DNA of 64,000 bases from Chryseobacterium sp. SORGH_AS_0447 (GCF_030818695.1 NZ_JAUTAR010000001.1:3528501-3592500); one strand, 5' to 3'. Shown: positions 1 through 8,525, numbered from the stretch's first letter. Program-made: numbers and translations. Notes: a model not told the origin generated them from the letters alone.

Positions 1-79
1 TTTGGTTGTTGATACCCACCTGGGAATACATCACCGCTGAAAATAAGAGTAAAGCTGCGGCAGATAAGTGTTTTTCCAT
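1..79 (-). CDS. Surface/fibril protein, N-terminal fragment (cut by window edge)
   Basis: Only the first 26 codons are in the window. They read MEKHLSAAALLLFSAVMYSQ and then VGINNQ, a Sec signal peptide followed by the start of the mature protein. This matches the N-termini of the two surface proteins at 31533 and 33022 almost residue for residue. The start codon is set by that alignment and by the shared TTACAGGT just before ATG. The gene points left, away from the invertible segment at 148-390, whose near edge lies 68 bases upstream of the ATG (70 bases at the second locus). No promoter of the TAnnTTTG type faces this gene in the present orientation, so it is inferred to be switched off here. 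The rest of the protein is outside the window. Confidence 0.8.
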   Translation of the reverse strand, partial: MEKHLSAAALLLFSAVMYSQVGINNQ

Positions 80-147
80 ACCTGTAATTTTTTTGTATTT
101 GTTAAATTAAATTAAGCCTGAAATTTTTTATTTCGGACTATCTTATC

Positions 148-172
148 ATATTAGTCTTTCATAGACTAATGT
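148..172 (+). repeat. Left inverted repeat of switch 1 (recombination site)
   Basis: A 25-base sequence that is repeated exactly, in inverse orientation, at 366-390. It is itself an imperfect dyad: arms ATTAGTCT and AGACTAAT around a 5-base asymmetric spacer TTCAT. Two inverted 8-base arms around a short spacer is the normal form of a tyrosine-recombinase core site. It lies between the surface gene start (79) and the invertible segment. Confidence 0.88.
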
Positions 173-365
173 GAATTTTATTGATCTTTAAATGAATATT
201 TTACAAAAAAAACTTTCTTACAAAATACATAACACTGACCCTACGTGAACACTTCTTATTATTTATATTTTCACCTATTTTATTTAACATAATATTGCAA
301 TTGATTAAAATGCAATATTTTACATATATATATTTGAACATTAAAAATTAAATATTATCTTTGCA
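173..365. mobile_element. Invertible promoter segment, switch 1 (193 bp)
   Basis: AT-rich DNA between perfect inverted repeats, next to a tyrosine recombinase gene. It carries one strong-looking promoter, at its right end, which faces the recombinase. The left end has no match to TAnnTTTG facing the surface gene. Its two ends are recognisably homologous to those of the segment at 31243-31442 in the same orientation relative to the recombinase. Inversion would turn the promoter toward the surface gene at 1-79. Orientation and motif are seen in the sequence; inversion itself is inferred. Confidence 0.82.
334..363 (+). promoter_or_regulatory. Promoter inside switch 1, now facing the recombinase
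   Basis: TTG at 334-336, a 19-base gap, then TATCTTTG at 356-363. This is an exact match to the Bacteroidota primary promoter pattern (TTG, about 19 bases, TAnnTTTG). The predicted transcription start (about 370) falls inside the right inverted repeat, so the 5' end of the RNA would be nearly the same in either orientation of the segment. Confidence 0.82.
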
Positions 366-390
366 ACATTAGTCTATGAAAGACTAATAT
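366..390 (-). repeat. Right inverted repeat of switch 1 (recombination site)
   Basis: Exact reverse complement of 148-172. The spacer between the 8-base arms reads ATGAA here and TTCAT at the left site, so the two crossover regions are identical but opposed, as inversion requires. It begins three bases after the -7 element and ends 47 bases before the recombinase start codon. Confidence 0.88.
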
Positions 391-437
391 TTGAACTAAT
401 TTTGGGGGAAGTTTTAATCATTTTTAATCTCTCACCT

Positions 438-1667
438 ATGACCTTATCATATATTTTATCCCATAAAACTTCTGGTTCTAAACATCAAATCTGTTTTATT
501 CTTTCTTCGAATATTTTTGAAAAGCCGGTTAAAAAGTTCTGCCTGCCTTTTTTTATTTCTAAAGAAGACTGGGATTTTCAAAAAAATAGACCATTAAGTA
601 TTTACTGCAAACCATACAAAAAACTTAACACTATTTTGAATGCTATTAAAGTCAAAATCGCTGAAGTTATCGCAGAAAATCCTCATGTTTCTATAAAAGC
701 CATTTCGGCAGTGATCAGAAAAACCTTTTCTGATGAAAGTCCGGCATTTGTTGAAGGCTCATTTCTTTCTCTGATGAAAGATTATCTAGAGGATAAAAAA
801 AAGTTGGTTTGCCTCTCTACCTACCGCCGTTACCAGGTTTTTATGCGGCTGATGGAAAAGTTTGAAGGCTTTCTCTGTCGGCGCATTTTCCCGGAAGAGA
901 TCGACAGTACCTTTATTGCTGACTTTTACGCATTCGGAAGACAGGAAGAATATACCGAAAGCACCCTCAACCGATCGGCAGAATTCATCAAAACCATCCT
1001 GAATTTCGCCGAAAAAAAGGGAATACGAACCCAGGTGCGGCAACTGGAAATACCTAAATACAGGGAAGTACGAAAAGTAATGATCTTAGAGGAAAAGGAA
1101 ATTAAAAAAATTAAAAAATCGAGGGTTCCCAAAGACTTACAACAGGCCAAAGACTGGCTGATTATCAGCTGCTATACCGGACAGCGCATCTCGGATTTCA
1201 TGAGGTTCAATATCAATCAATTGCTTACCATAGACGGGAAACAATGTATTTCTTTTGTTCAGCAGAAAACAAGGAAAGAGATCGTTTTGCCGCTTCATCC
1301 TGTCGTGCTTAAAATCATGAACCGGTATGGGAATGCTTTTCCTGAACCGCTGGATCAGGGTCTCTACAACGAACAGATTAAAAAGATAGCAGCGCTTTCC
1401 AAAATCGATACTCCTGTAAAGATCAGAAAGAGAGTTGGATTCCGCGGCAAAGAGATGGATGCAGAGAAGTGGCAGAATATTAGCAGCCACATCGGGAGAC
1501 GGAGCTTTGCTTCGAATTTTTACGGTAAAATCCCAACGCCTTTACTCATGCAGGCTACCGGGCACAGCACCGAGCAGATGTTTTTAAACTATATCAATCC
1601 GGTAAACCACGCACGGGTTATCAGCCTGGGAAATTATTTTGAAAAGATCTATGCGGAAGGTGCTTAA
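438..1667 (+). CDS. Tyrosine recombinase, switch 1 (putative DNA invertase)
   Basis: 409-residue site-specific recombinase of the phage-integrase family. It has an N-terminal arm-type region, a SAM-like core-binding domain (about 105-200) and a C-terminal catalytic domain. Catalytic residues are visible: R250 (TGQRISDF), K277, H351 and R354 (SSHIGRRSF), H376 (ATGHST) and nucleophile Y385 (FLNYI). The ATG at 438 is preferred over the upstream in-frame TTG at 402, because it gives exactly the length and N-terminus of its paralogue at 29943-31172 (409 aa). The gene lies directly beside the inverted repeats and under the promoter they contain, so it is inferred to invert that segment. A role as a mobile-element integrase is less likely, as no element genes surround it. 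Confidence 0.9.
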   Translation: MTLSYILSHKTSGSKHQICFILSSNIFEKPVKKFCLPFFISKEDWDFQKNRPLSIYCKPYKKLNTILNAIKVKIAEVIAENPHVSIKAISAVIRKTFSDESPAFVEGSFLSLMKDYLEDKKKLVCLSTYRRYQVFMRLMEKFEGFLCRRIFPEEIDSTFIADFYAFGRQEEYTESTLNRSAEFIKTILNFAEKKGIRTQVRQLEIPKYREVRKVMILEEKEIKKIKKSRVPKDLQQAKDWLIISCYTGQRISDFMRFNINQLLTIDGKQCISFVQQKTRKEIVLPLHPVVLKIMNRYGNAFPEPLDQGLYNEQIKKIAALSKIDTPVKIRKRVGFRGKEMDAEKWQNISSHIGRRSFASNFYGKIPTPLLMQATGHSTEQMFLNYINPVNHARVISLGNYFEKIYAEGA

Positions 1668-1968
1668 TGATTTCGTGACGGCTTCATGCTGATGATTTTC
1701 TGGATGGCTAATGCATAGATCAGGTTTGGGCTAAATTCCCTATTGCTAAAAAAGTGGACCAAAGTCCGCTCCTATTGATCTGTTGTTACTTTGAACTGAC
1801 AAACAGATGGGAGAAGGTAGGTCCAGAAATATTTATATTCAGAATTTCGATATCAGGTTTGTACGGTCAGCATGATCTGTGCGATATTATCTGTTGAAAA
1901 TTTTAAATCCGCTCAAAAAAATAACCCGCTCAGATGAGCAGGTTATCCTGTATTTAAAAAGTAAATTC
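1668..1968. other. Intergenic region between recombinase 1 and dedA
   Basis: 301 bases without a gene. A weak hairpin near 1755-1776 (GGAC, loop, GTCC, followed by CGCTCC) resembles a worn copy of the AGCGGACT-type terminator stem found at 16514 and 35975. The dedA terminator is at 1921-1946. Nothing else is recognised. Confidence 0.5.
1921..1946 (-). terminator. Terminator of dedA
   Basis: Stem ATAACC-C-GCTCA with TGAGC-A-GGTTAT (one internal mismatch), followed on the minus strand by a run of T. It lies 23 bases past the dedA stop codon. Confidence 0.8.
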
Positions 1969-2676
1969 TTATTTTTCGTCGTCATCGAAATTATGGTTTT
2001 CATATTTCGAAAAATCCTGTTTTTTTCCGAACAGAAATTTAATGATAATCGGCACGGTTGTTATTAAAACAATCACGATGATAATCAGCTCCAGCTTTTT
2101 CTTCAGGTCGATGCCGAACTGATCGATGAACAGCTTATCCAGATAATGCCCGGCGAAAATCAATAAAAATGACCAGAGCACCGCACCAATAACGTTGTCT
2201 CTTAAAAAGTCTTTTTTATCCATCTTTACGATCCCGGCAACGATTGGGGTAAACGTTCTCACCACCGGTAAAAATCTTGCCATAATAATCGCCAATGCCC
2301 CATTTTTCTCAAAAAAATCGTGCGCCTGGTACAGGTATTTCTTTTTGAACAGCCAATTGTCCTGCTTCTTATACAAGGTAGAACCTGCTCTTCTTCCGAA
2401 ATAGTAACCTACTTCATTACCGATAATTGCCGCAAAGGCTACCGATGAAGCCAGAATGAAAGTATCGAAAAAATCGCTTCCTGTAGAACCGAAAGTCGCC
2501 TGGATAATGTCTATCGAATAAATTCCCGAAACGAAAAGCAAAGAGTCTCCCGGTAAAAAAAATCCTACAAAAAGACCGGTCTCGGCAAAAATAATAAACA
2601 GGATCAACCAGAATCCGCCAAGCTTGATGTAGAACTCGGGATTTAGTAAATCTTTCCAGTTAGTGAAATCTTCCAT
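1969..2676 (-). CDS. DedA family membrane protein
   Basis: 235 residues, the usual length for DedA (SNARE-associated/VTT domain) inner-membrane proteins, which support membrane homeostasis and are linked to lipid carrier flipping. Seen in the sequence: hydrophobic segments near 20-40, 55-80, 140-165 and 180-215, the family motif F-[LI]-PGDSLLF near residues 40-50, and the conserved stretch ARFLPVVRTFTPIVAGI with the key arginines. The tail is charged (KKQDFSKYENHNFDDDEK). It follows prfB on the same strand after 85 bases; a TATTTTTG at 2693-2700 could give it its own promoter, and a terminator follows. The exact substrate cannot be told from sequence. Confidence 0.9.
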   Translation of the reverse strand: MEDFTNWKDLLNPEFYIKLGGFWLILFIIFAETGLFVGFFLPGDSLLFVSGIYSIDIIQATFGSTGSDFFDTFILASSVAFAAIIGNEVGYYFGRRAGSTLYKKQDNWLFKKKYLYQAHDFFEKNGALAIIMARFLPVVRTFTPIVAGIVKMDKKDFLRDNVIGAVLWSFLLIFAGHYLDKLFIDQFGIDLKKKLELIIIVIVLITTVPIIIKFLFGKKQDFSKYENHNFDDDEK

Positions 2677-2692
2677 ACGTTTTGATAAGCAA

Positions 2693-2700
2693 CAAAAATA
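2693..2700 (-). promoter_or_regulatory. -7 element for dedA
   Basis: TATTTTTG on the minus strand, 17 bases upstream of the dedA ATG. It fits TAnnTTTG, but no TTG lies at the ideal distance. Confidence 0.45.
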
Positions 2701-2761
2701 GGATTAATAAACGTCAAAAGGAAATATATTATAAGATTTTAACGAAATTTAAAAATGACTT

Positions 2762-3874
2762 TTATAAGTCCATATCATCGTCCGAAACGGCCGTTCCATC
2801 CGCCATCAGAAAGGCTTTCAGGAATGGCGTGAGGTTTCCGTTCATTACAGAATCCACATCCGATGTTTCGTAGCCGGAACGTACATCTTTTACAAGCTTG
2901 TACGGGTGCATTACGTAGTTTCTGATCTGGCTGCCCCACTCGATTTTCATTTTGTTGGCTTCAATTTCGTTACGGGCTTTCATACGCTCCTCCAATTCCA
3001 TTTCATACAATCTGGAACGAAGCAACTGCATGGCTTTCTCTTTATTCTGAAGCTGGGAACGGGATTCGGAGTTTTCAATGATGATTCCCGTTGGGGCGTG
3101 GCGCAGACGGACTGCCGTCTCCACCTTGTTTACGTTCTGCCCTCCTGCTCCGGAAGACCTCATCGTTTCAAATGAAATATCAGCCGGGTTGATGTTAATC
3201 TCAATAGTATCATCCACCAACGGATAAACATATACCGACACAAAACTCGTATGACGCTTGGCATTGGAATCGAAAGGAGAAATCCTTACCAGTCGGTGAA
3301 CACCGTTCTCCCCTCTCAGATATCCGAAAGCAAATTCACCTTCAATTTCCAGGGTTACGGTTTTCACCCCGGCTACATCGCCTTCCTGAAAGTTCAGTTC
3401 GCGGATTTTGTAGCCCTGTTTTTCAGCCCACATGGTATACATCCTCATCAGCATCGAAGCCCAGTCGCAGCTCTCCGTTCCTCCGGCTCCGGCGGTAATC
3501 TGAAGCACTGCCGAAAGCTCGTCTCCTTCGTTGGAAAGCATATTTTTGAATTCCAGATCTTCAATCTTTTCTACCAGCTGGGGAAAAGAGGCATCCAGCT
3601 CTTTTTCGGAATCCGGGTCTTCCCTGGCAAATTCCACCAATACCTGAAGGTCTTCAAACTGGGTATTGATTTCATCATAAGCTTCCACCCACTTTTTCTT
3701 GGACCGGAGCTGTTTCAGGAATGCTTCCGCTGTTTTGGGATTGTCCCAGAATTCGGGAGCAGCTGTCTTTTCATCGTCATTGGCAATTTCAATCTTCTTT
3801 TTATCGATCTGAAGATATTTATGGAGGTCATCAATCCGTGATTGGATTTCTTTTATCTGGTCGTTGTTGATCAC
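2762..3874 (-). CDS. prfB: Peptide chain release factor 2
   Basis: 370-residue class I release factor that recognises UGA and UAA and triggers peptidyl-tRNA hydrolysis. Seen: the SPF anticodon-like tripeptide ([11 protein letters not shown]), which marks RF2 rather than RF1, and the catalytic GGQ loop ([11 protein letters not shown]). The start codon is GTG at 3874-3872. The whole protein reads in one frame: where many RF2 genes carry an in-frame UGA and a programmed +1 shift (after ..YL), this one reads KYLQIDKKK with no stop. A TATTTTTG lies just upstream (3891-3898). Autoregulation by frameshifting is therefore absent, as in a minority of bacteria. Confidence 0.97.
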   Translation of the reverse strand: MINNDQIKEIQSRIDDLHKYLQIDKKKIEIANDDEKTAAPEFWDNPKTAEAFLKQLRSKKKWVEAYDEINTQFEDLQVLVEFAREDPDSEKELDASFPQLVEKIEDLEFKNMLSNEGDELSAVLQITAGAGGTESCDWASMLMRMYTMWAEKQGYKIRELNFQEGDVAGVKTVTLEIEGEFAFGYLRGENGVHRLVRISPFDSNAKRHTSFVSVYVYPLVDDTIEININPADISFETMRSSGAGGQNVNKVETAVRLRHAPTGIIIENSESRSQLQNKEKAMQLLRSRLYEMELEERMKARNEIEANKMKIEWGSQIRNYVMHPYKLVKDVRSGYETSDVDSVMNGNLTPFLKAFLMADGTAVSDDDMDL

Positions 3875-3890
3875 GATTTTTTATTTCTTG

Positions 3891-3898
3891 CAAAAATA
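3891..3898 (-). promoter_or_regulatory. -7 element for prfB
   Basis: TATTTTTG on the minus strand, 17 bases upstream of the GTG start. No clear TTG 17-21 bases further up. Confidence 0.5.
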
Positions 3899-3961
3899 AG
3901 AAATTTTTATTCCGTTATCGTTGGATCAAGTGTGTTTGAAGATTATCATAGATAAAATCCT

Positions 3962-4450
3962 TTATTTTTCTGATACCTTTTTTGCATCAAGGAGTTGCTC
4001 AAGAAATCTTTTCGACTTCTTAGTTTCTGCTTTGAAACTCAGAATGGCTGTAAGATAAGTAGCCAGCAACATCCCAAACGGAATAAGCACACTGGGATAG
4101 CTTCGATCTGAACTTGCTATATTAACGATTAGAAAAACTAAGACTGCAAAACACCAGAATGCTGAAAAACACAATATAAAAGTATTTAACTGCATTTTCA
4201 CTTCGACCCTCGTTCCGGTAGCATGTTGCTGAACCGTTCCGATAATTTGAGGCTGAAAAGCATTTCTTTTAAAGATGATCCTGCTGATGTTAAAATGGTT
4301 ACCATTAACTAAACCTCTGTATTCCTTTGTAGAACCGCTTCCGAAAACATGCACTTTTTGCCACTCAACGGAACCGGAAAGGTTAGCCATCACTTCTTCC
4401 TGAGAAAGATGCGATGTATAAATAATATACTCAAAAGGCAAATATTTCAT
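3962..4450 (-). CDS. Hypothetical membrane protein with two TM segments
   Basis: 162 residues, family not recognised. The N-terminal 85 residues are soluble and rich in beta-type sequence (KEYRGLVNGNHFNISRIIF). Two adjacent hydrophobic segments follow near 88-110 and 120-140, with a positively charged tail (KAETKKSKRFLEQLLDAKK), which suggests that both ends are cytoplasmic. It sits between the AAA+ gene and prfB, all on the minus strand, with its own gaps on both sides (56 and 87 bases). No function is assigned. Confidence 0.75.
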   Translation of the reverse strand: MKYLPFEYIIYTSHLSQEEVMANLSGSVEWQKVHVFGSGSTKEYRGLVNGNHFNISRIIFKRNAFQPQIIGTVQQHATGTRVEVKMQLNTFILCFSAFWCFAVLVFLIVNIASSDRSYPSVLIPFGMLLATYLTAILSFKAETKKSKRFLEQLLDAKKVSEK

Positions 4451-4506
4451 TCACTTTAAATTTACTTAAATAAATACGTTTGACAAATTACCATTCACCA
4501 TAAAAG

Positions 4507-5862
4507 CTATCCCTGGCTTCCCCCTTCTTCATTGTGATGGAAACCGATGATGCGGCGCGGTTCTTCTACGGCTTTGTAAGAATCCAGTTCTTTTTTCAGT
4601 TCTTTGATCCGGGTTTGAAACTGGTCGAAATTATTGACCACCACATCCTTTAAAAATACGGAAATCTGGTCCAGGTATTCTTCCGTCAGTTTTCCGGCCG
4701 CATCCCTTAAGGCTCCGTTCAGCAGATTCTGATCTATTTTCAGGTTTTCATTACGGGTTTTCTGATAAAGGTTTTTGATCCTCTTTTTTAAGCTTTGGGT
4801 AAAATCGATCAGCATGGTGTTGCTGAATACTTTCATTTTTGCCGAAACCCCGTTCCAGAAAGGAATTTTATCGGCTTTGTTATTTTTCAGGATTTTATAA
4901 AGCAGTGAATCTTTTTCCAGGTTTTTCGTCATGGCATACAGAATAATTTCGGAACGTTCTGCCAGGTTGGGCGGGAAAACAGGAATTACAACGTCAAATC
5001 TTCCGGGGGCGAGGATTTCTTCATCGATTTCGGAAACGGATTTTGCAGAACCTACCATCAGAACTTCTTCCTGCTCAAATCTGGAAATATGGTGAAGAAT
5101 AATTTCCTGCGTCTCAAGGTTGCAGGAAGCCACATTGTTTTCCGCTTTCCTCGACATCATGATCTCGTCGAAATCATCCATAAACAGCAACATTTTGTCT
5201 TCTTTCATCATCGTAACCAGGAAATCGTTGAAGTTGGTCTGGCTGCCATCTACAAAAGAGGTACCCAGATAATGCTTTTTCACTTCCTTAAACTGGTAGC
5301 CGATAATTTCCGCAATTTTATTGGCCCAGAAAATTTTACCGCTTCCGGGAGGACCGTACAGGATAATGCCCGCCGGCTTATTGATACCCCAATCTTTGAT
5401 CTGCTGTGGATTTAAAAATGGCTCTAAAATACCGGAAATGTAGAAGAAGAGATCCCGGTACCCAATGAAATCCCTTTTCTGAAGACTTGTTTTATGCCCG
5501 AAATAATCGTAGACAAACTGATAGTTTCCGCCTAACTGATTATCAATCCCATAGCTTGAAACGGACGATTTGAAAAACCCGTTGTCAAAAATATTGGGAT
5601 CTTTATCTTTAATTGCCTTTTCTATTTTGTCTTTCGGTTGTCTGATGGTTTCAGCGATCTGCTCCAGGGTTTTGGTCTTATCCAGATCTTTTTCATAAAG
5701 CCTTAAAAACTCAGCATTTTCGCGGGCAAATTTTTCAAAATCTTTTTTTACTTCAAAATTGGTATGGATGCATTGTGTAAGCTCGAGATCAAAATCCTGA
5801 ATAAACTGCTTGATCGCTTCGGCCGAAACATTAAGTTCTTTTGCCAGTTCAATTAACTTCAT
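4507..5862 (-). CDS. AAA+ ATPase with IF2_N-like N-terminus and altered Walker A
   Basis: 451 residues. Residues 1-30 (MKLIELAKELNVSAEAIKQF) resemble the small IF2 N-terminal helical domain. A central helical linker follows, then a classical AAA module: Walker A at 170-177, Walker B LLFMDD at 225-230, sensor-1 region MVGSAKS near 269-275, and an LAPGRFD box with the likely arginine finger R288. The Walker A reads GPPGSGKI: the Thr/Ser that normally coordinates magnesium is isoleucine, so ATP hydrolysis may be impaired. The C-terminal 150 residues are helical and charged. It is most like the FtsH/proteasomal-ATPase-type AAA fold but has no protease domain. A TACATTTG lies 20 bases upstream of the ATG. 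Substrate unknown. Confidence 0.82.
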   Translation of the reverse strand: MKLIELAKELNVSAEAIKQFIQDFDLELTQCIHTNFEVKKDFEKFARENAEFLRLYEKDLDKTKTLEQIAETIRQPKDKIEKAIKDKDPNIFDNGFFKSSVSSYGIDNQLGGNYQFVYDYFGHKTSLQKRDFIGYRDLFFYISGILEPFLNPQQIKDWGINKPAGIILYGPPGSGKIFWANKIAEIIGYQFKEVKKHYLGTSFVDGSQTNFNDFLVTMMKEDKMLLFMDDFDEIMMSRKAENNVASCNLETQEIILHHISRFEQEEVLMVGSAKSVSEIDEEILAPGRFDVVIPVFPPNLAERSEIILYAMTKNLEKDSLLYKILKNNKADKIPFWNGVSAKMKVFSNTMLIDFTQSLKKRIKNLYQKTRNENLKIDQNLLNGALRDAAGKLTEEYLDQISVFLKDVVVNNFDQFQTRIKELKKELDSYKAVEEPRRIIGFHHNEEGGSQG

Positions 5863-5881
5863 AATTACCGATTAATACTAC

Positions 5882-5889
5882 CAAATGTA
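5882..5889 (-). promoter_or_regulatory. -7 element for the AAA+ gene
   Basis: TACATTTG on the minus strand, 20 bases before the ATG at 5862. Matches TAnnTTTG; -33 element not evident. Confidence 0.45.
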
Positions 5890-5979
5890 AGATTTTTTAG
5901 AATTAAATTTCAGTGATTTCCGATAATATTTGTAACAAATTATCAGTTCCATGTACTACTTAAGGGTAAAACAAATTAC

Positions 5980-6882
5980 ATGGAAAAAATTTTATCAGTA
6001 AAGAATCTGACGAAAAAATTCAAAAGAACAGTAGTGAACAATATTTCCTTTGATGTGGAAAGAGGAAATGTTTATGGATTGCTGGGTCCCAACGGAAGCG
6101 GAAAGTCCACAACCTTCGGGATGCTTCTTTCTACGATCAACCCGACCAGCGGAGAATGGTACTGGTTCGGAAAAAAAGGTACCGATCCGGATACATTGAA
6201 GAAAATCGGGGCCATTATCGAACAGCCGAATTTTTACCCTTACCTGAATGCAGAGACCAACCTGAAAATTGTTGCCGAGATTAAAGGAACTCCTTATTCG
6301 AGGATTGATGAAGTTTTGAAAACAGTTAAACTGCTGGAACGGAAAAAAGACCTGTTCCGTACCTATTCGCTGGGGATGAAGCAGCGTCTGGCTATTGCCT
6401 CCGCTATGCTGAACAATCCCGAAGTGATGATCCTGGATGAACCGACAAACGGGCTTGATCCGGAAGGAATTATCCAGATCCGTGAAATCATCAGCAACAT
6501 TGCCAAACAGGGCATTACGATTATTATTGCCAGCCATTTGCTGGATGAAATCGAAAAGATATGCAGCCACGTGATCGTTCTTAAAGAAGGAACTTCGCTG
6601 TATTGCGGACGAGTGGATGAAATGACCGCTAACAATGGCTATTTTGAACTGAAGGCAGACAACAATGCATTGCTTTTGAATGCGTTAAACGAACTTCAGT
6701 GGTTTACAGCCATTAATCATGACGGCGACCTGCTGAAAGCACAGATCCGCGATGATGCATCGATTTCCGCTTCAGCACTGAACCAAAAGTTGGCCGAAAA
6801 AGGAATTTTTCTTTCACACCTTACGAAGAAAAAGCTGTCTCTTGAATCCCAATTCCTTGAACTTGTAAAAAATACAAAGTAA
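5980..6882 (+). CDS. ABC transporter ATP-binding protein
   Basis: 300 residues. All nucleotide-binding-domain motifs are present: Walker A GPNGSGKST (near 36-44), Q-loop (IIEQPNFYPYL), signature YSLGMKQRL, Walker B VMILDEPTNGLD and H-loop IIASHLLDE. The C-terminal 80 residues form the accessory domain seen in ABC-2-type exporters of the bacitracin/lantibiotic-resistance kind. The stop codon is 2 bases before the permease gene at 6885, so the two are one operon and presumably one exporter. Substrate not identifiable. Confidence 0.93.
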   Translation: MEKILSVKNLTKKFKRTVVNNISFDVERGNVYGLLGPNGSGKSTTFGMLLSTINPTSGEWYWFGKKGTDPDTLKKIGAIIEQPNFYPYLNAETNLKIVAEIKGTPYSRIDEVLKTVKLLERKKDLFRTYSLGMKQRLAIASAMLNNPEVMILDEPTNGLDPEGIIQIREIISNIAKQGITIIIASHLLDEIEKICSHVIVLKEGTSLYCGRVDEMTANNGYFELKADNNALLLNALNELQWFTAINHDGDLLKAQIRDDASISASALNQKLAEKGIFLSHLTKKKLSLESQFLELVKNTK

Positions 6883-6884
6883 CT

Positions 6885-7730
6885 ATGACCAAATTATTAA
6901 AACTAGAATATTACAAAAACCTGAACTACCGACCGTTTAAGGTTTTTACCATCCTGTATTTCGCCATCCTGATCGCTTTGCTTTTTGTCGGACTGGTAGA
7001 TTTCGACCTTTTTGGAGGAACAATAAATCTCAAGGAACAAGGCATCTATAATTTTCCGGAGATCTGGAATTTCACGACTTATATTGTTGGATTACTAAAG
7101 ATTTTCCTGGGACTGATCATTGTATTTTCAATCTCACAGGAGTTCAGCAACCGCATGTTTAAGCAGAATACCATCGACGGGTTGAGCAGAAAAGAATTCA
7201 TCACTTCAAAACTGTTAACCATCAGTGTTTTCACCATCGTTTCCACCGTTCTTGTATTTGCAATTACGATGTTTCTGGGCTATCAATATTCCAACACAAC
7301 GGAATCGGCTAAAGTGTTCGAGGAAATATTTTTTATCGGCAATTATTTTGTGAAGCTGTTTACTTTTTTCTGCTTCCTGATGTTCCTTTCGGTACTGCTT
7401 AGAAAATCAATATTTGTTTTCCTTGCACTCTTTGTATTCTGGGTGGGCGAAGGTATTATATCAGCCGTTGAAGTATTTACGAAAGTGCGAGGACTGCAGG
7501 GTGAGCAGAGAAACCAAGTGCTGCAGAACGACTTTTTCGTTACCCATCTTTTACCGCTGGAAAGCATGTCGAGCCTGATCCCGAACCCGATGATGCGTCT
7601 GAATATGGCCAAAATGATGGGGATGAAATACGAATTCCACTATCCTACGGAAAGCCTTATCGCCTGTCTTTTCTGGTGTGCGATTTTTATTTTCGGATCC
7701 TACTGGATTCTTAGAAAAAGGGACTGGTAA
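6885..7730 (+). CDS. ABC-2 type transporter permease
   Basis: 281 residues with six hydrophobic segments (about 18-40, 60-90, 100-130, 150-170, 172-195 and 255-275), as expected for an ABC-2 permease. There is a typical cytoplasmic stretch FSNRMFKQNTIDGLSRKEFITSKLL after the second segment. It is translationally coupled to the ATPase gene (2-base gap), and a strong terminator follows at 7784. Probably forms a homodimeric pore with the ATPase dimer. Substrate unknown. Confidence 0.88.
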   Translation: MTKLLKLEYYKNLNYRPFKVFTILYFAILIALLFVGLVDFDLFGGTINLKEQGIYNFPEIWNFTTYIVGLLKIFLGLIIVFSISQEFSNRMFKQNTIDGLSRKEFITSKLLTISVFTIVSTVLVFAITMFLGYQYSNTTESAKVFEEIFFIGNYFVKLFTFFCFLMFLSVLLRKSIFVFLALFVFWVGEGIISAVEVFTKVRGLQGEQRNQVLQNDFFVTHLLPLESMSSLIPNPMMRLNMAKMMGMKYEFHYPTESLIACLFWCAIFIFGSYWILRKRDW

Positions 7731-7783
7731 GGAATACCATTCATTTTAAACATTCAACACAATATATTCAGATTATTTTTTAG

Positions 7784-7808
7784 CAGCCCGTTTTCCGGGC
7801 TGTTTTTT
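7784..7808 (+). terminator. Terminator of the ABC operon
   Basis: Stem CAGCCCG / CGGGCTG with a 5-base loop, followed by TTTTTT. Confidence 0.88.
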
Positions 7809-7856
7809 ATTTCTATATCCTGAAATTTTTATTAAATTCCGGTCAAATTAACAGTC

Positions 7857-8525
7857 ATGAAAAAAATATTCTATGTTCCGGGAATGATCAGTGCTTTGCT
7901 GATACCGGTTTTGGTTTGGTTTTACATCACTCCATATATTGATCAAACGGTTTATAATATAATAGATATTGGACTTCCCGCAAAAGTGGCAAAGAATAAA
8001 AGTAATATAAATTCTACTTTTGAGCCTTTCAGAAACTGGCATTATAAGAAAATAAATGTTTATCCTTCAACAGCCAAAAAAAATTCTTTGTCTTTTGTTT
8101 CGGAATTAAAATCCCTTCAGAAAAAAAATCAAAAAGAAACTGGAATTGAATTTGTTTTAGGTAAAAATAACACTTACGGAGATTTTATTTCTTTACTGAA
8201 TGATATGGCCATTGCACAGCAAAACACTTACGCTTTAGACCTGGAAAAGACAGGCCATTTATTTGCTGTAGTTAACTATAGTGATCCGAAACGCGAAAAA
8301 TTTGAATATGAATGTTTACTTTGTCATGACATAATTTATGAAGTCAGTGAACCTTCTTTCTGGGATAAATTTTCAGGTATGAGATATTATTATCAGACCG
8401 TCTTTGAGAATTTATCTAAACTTCCGAAAGGCGCATATTACATCATTTCCGGATTTTTATTATTTCTAAACATCTCGATGTTCAGCATTAAAGCAAATCT
8501 TCAAGTGAGAAGAAAAGTAGTTTAA
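7857..8525 (+). CDS. Hypothetical membrane-anchored protein
   Basis: 222 residues, not recognised. An N-terminal transmembrane segment (about 8-25) is followed by a periplasmic domain of about 160 residues and a second membrane segment near the C-terminus (about 193-210) with a basic tail (KANLQVRRKVV). A stretch near 95-125 (GIEFVLGKNNTYGDFISLL) loosely resembles the periplasmic fold of ExbD/TolR proteins, but no ExbB partner is nearby. One CxxC (LLCH, C102-type region near 155) could bind a metal or form a disulfide. It stands alone between two terminators. Confidence 0.65.
   Translation: MKKIFYVPGMISALLIPVLVWFYITPYIDQTVYNIIDIGLPAKVAKNKSNINSTFEPFRNWHYKKINVYPSTAKKNSLSFVSELKSLQKKNQKETGIEFVLGKNNTYGDFISLLNDMAIAQQNTYALDLEKTGHLFAVVNYSDPKREKFEYECLLCHDIIYEVSEPSFWDKFSGMRYYYQTVFENLSKLPKGAYYIISGFLLFLNISMFSIKANLQVRRKVV

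Noticed and set aside
402..437. Upstream TTG start for recombinase 1
   Set aside because: The ATG at 438 aligns exactly with the start of the 409-residue paralogue at 31172.
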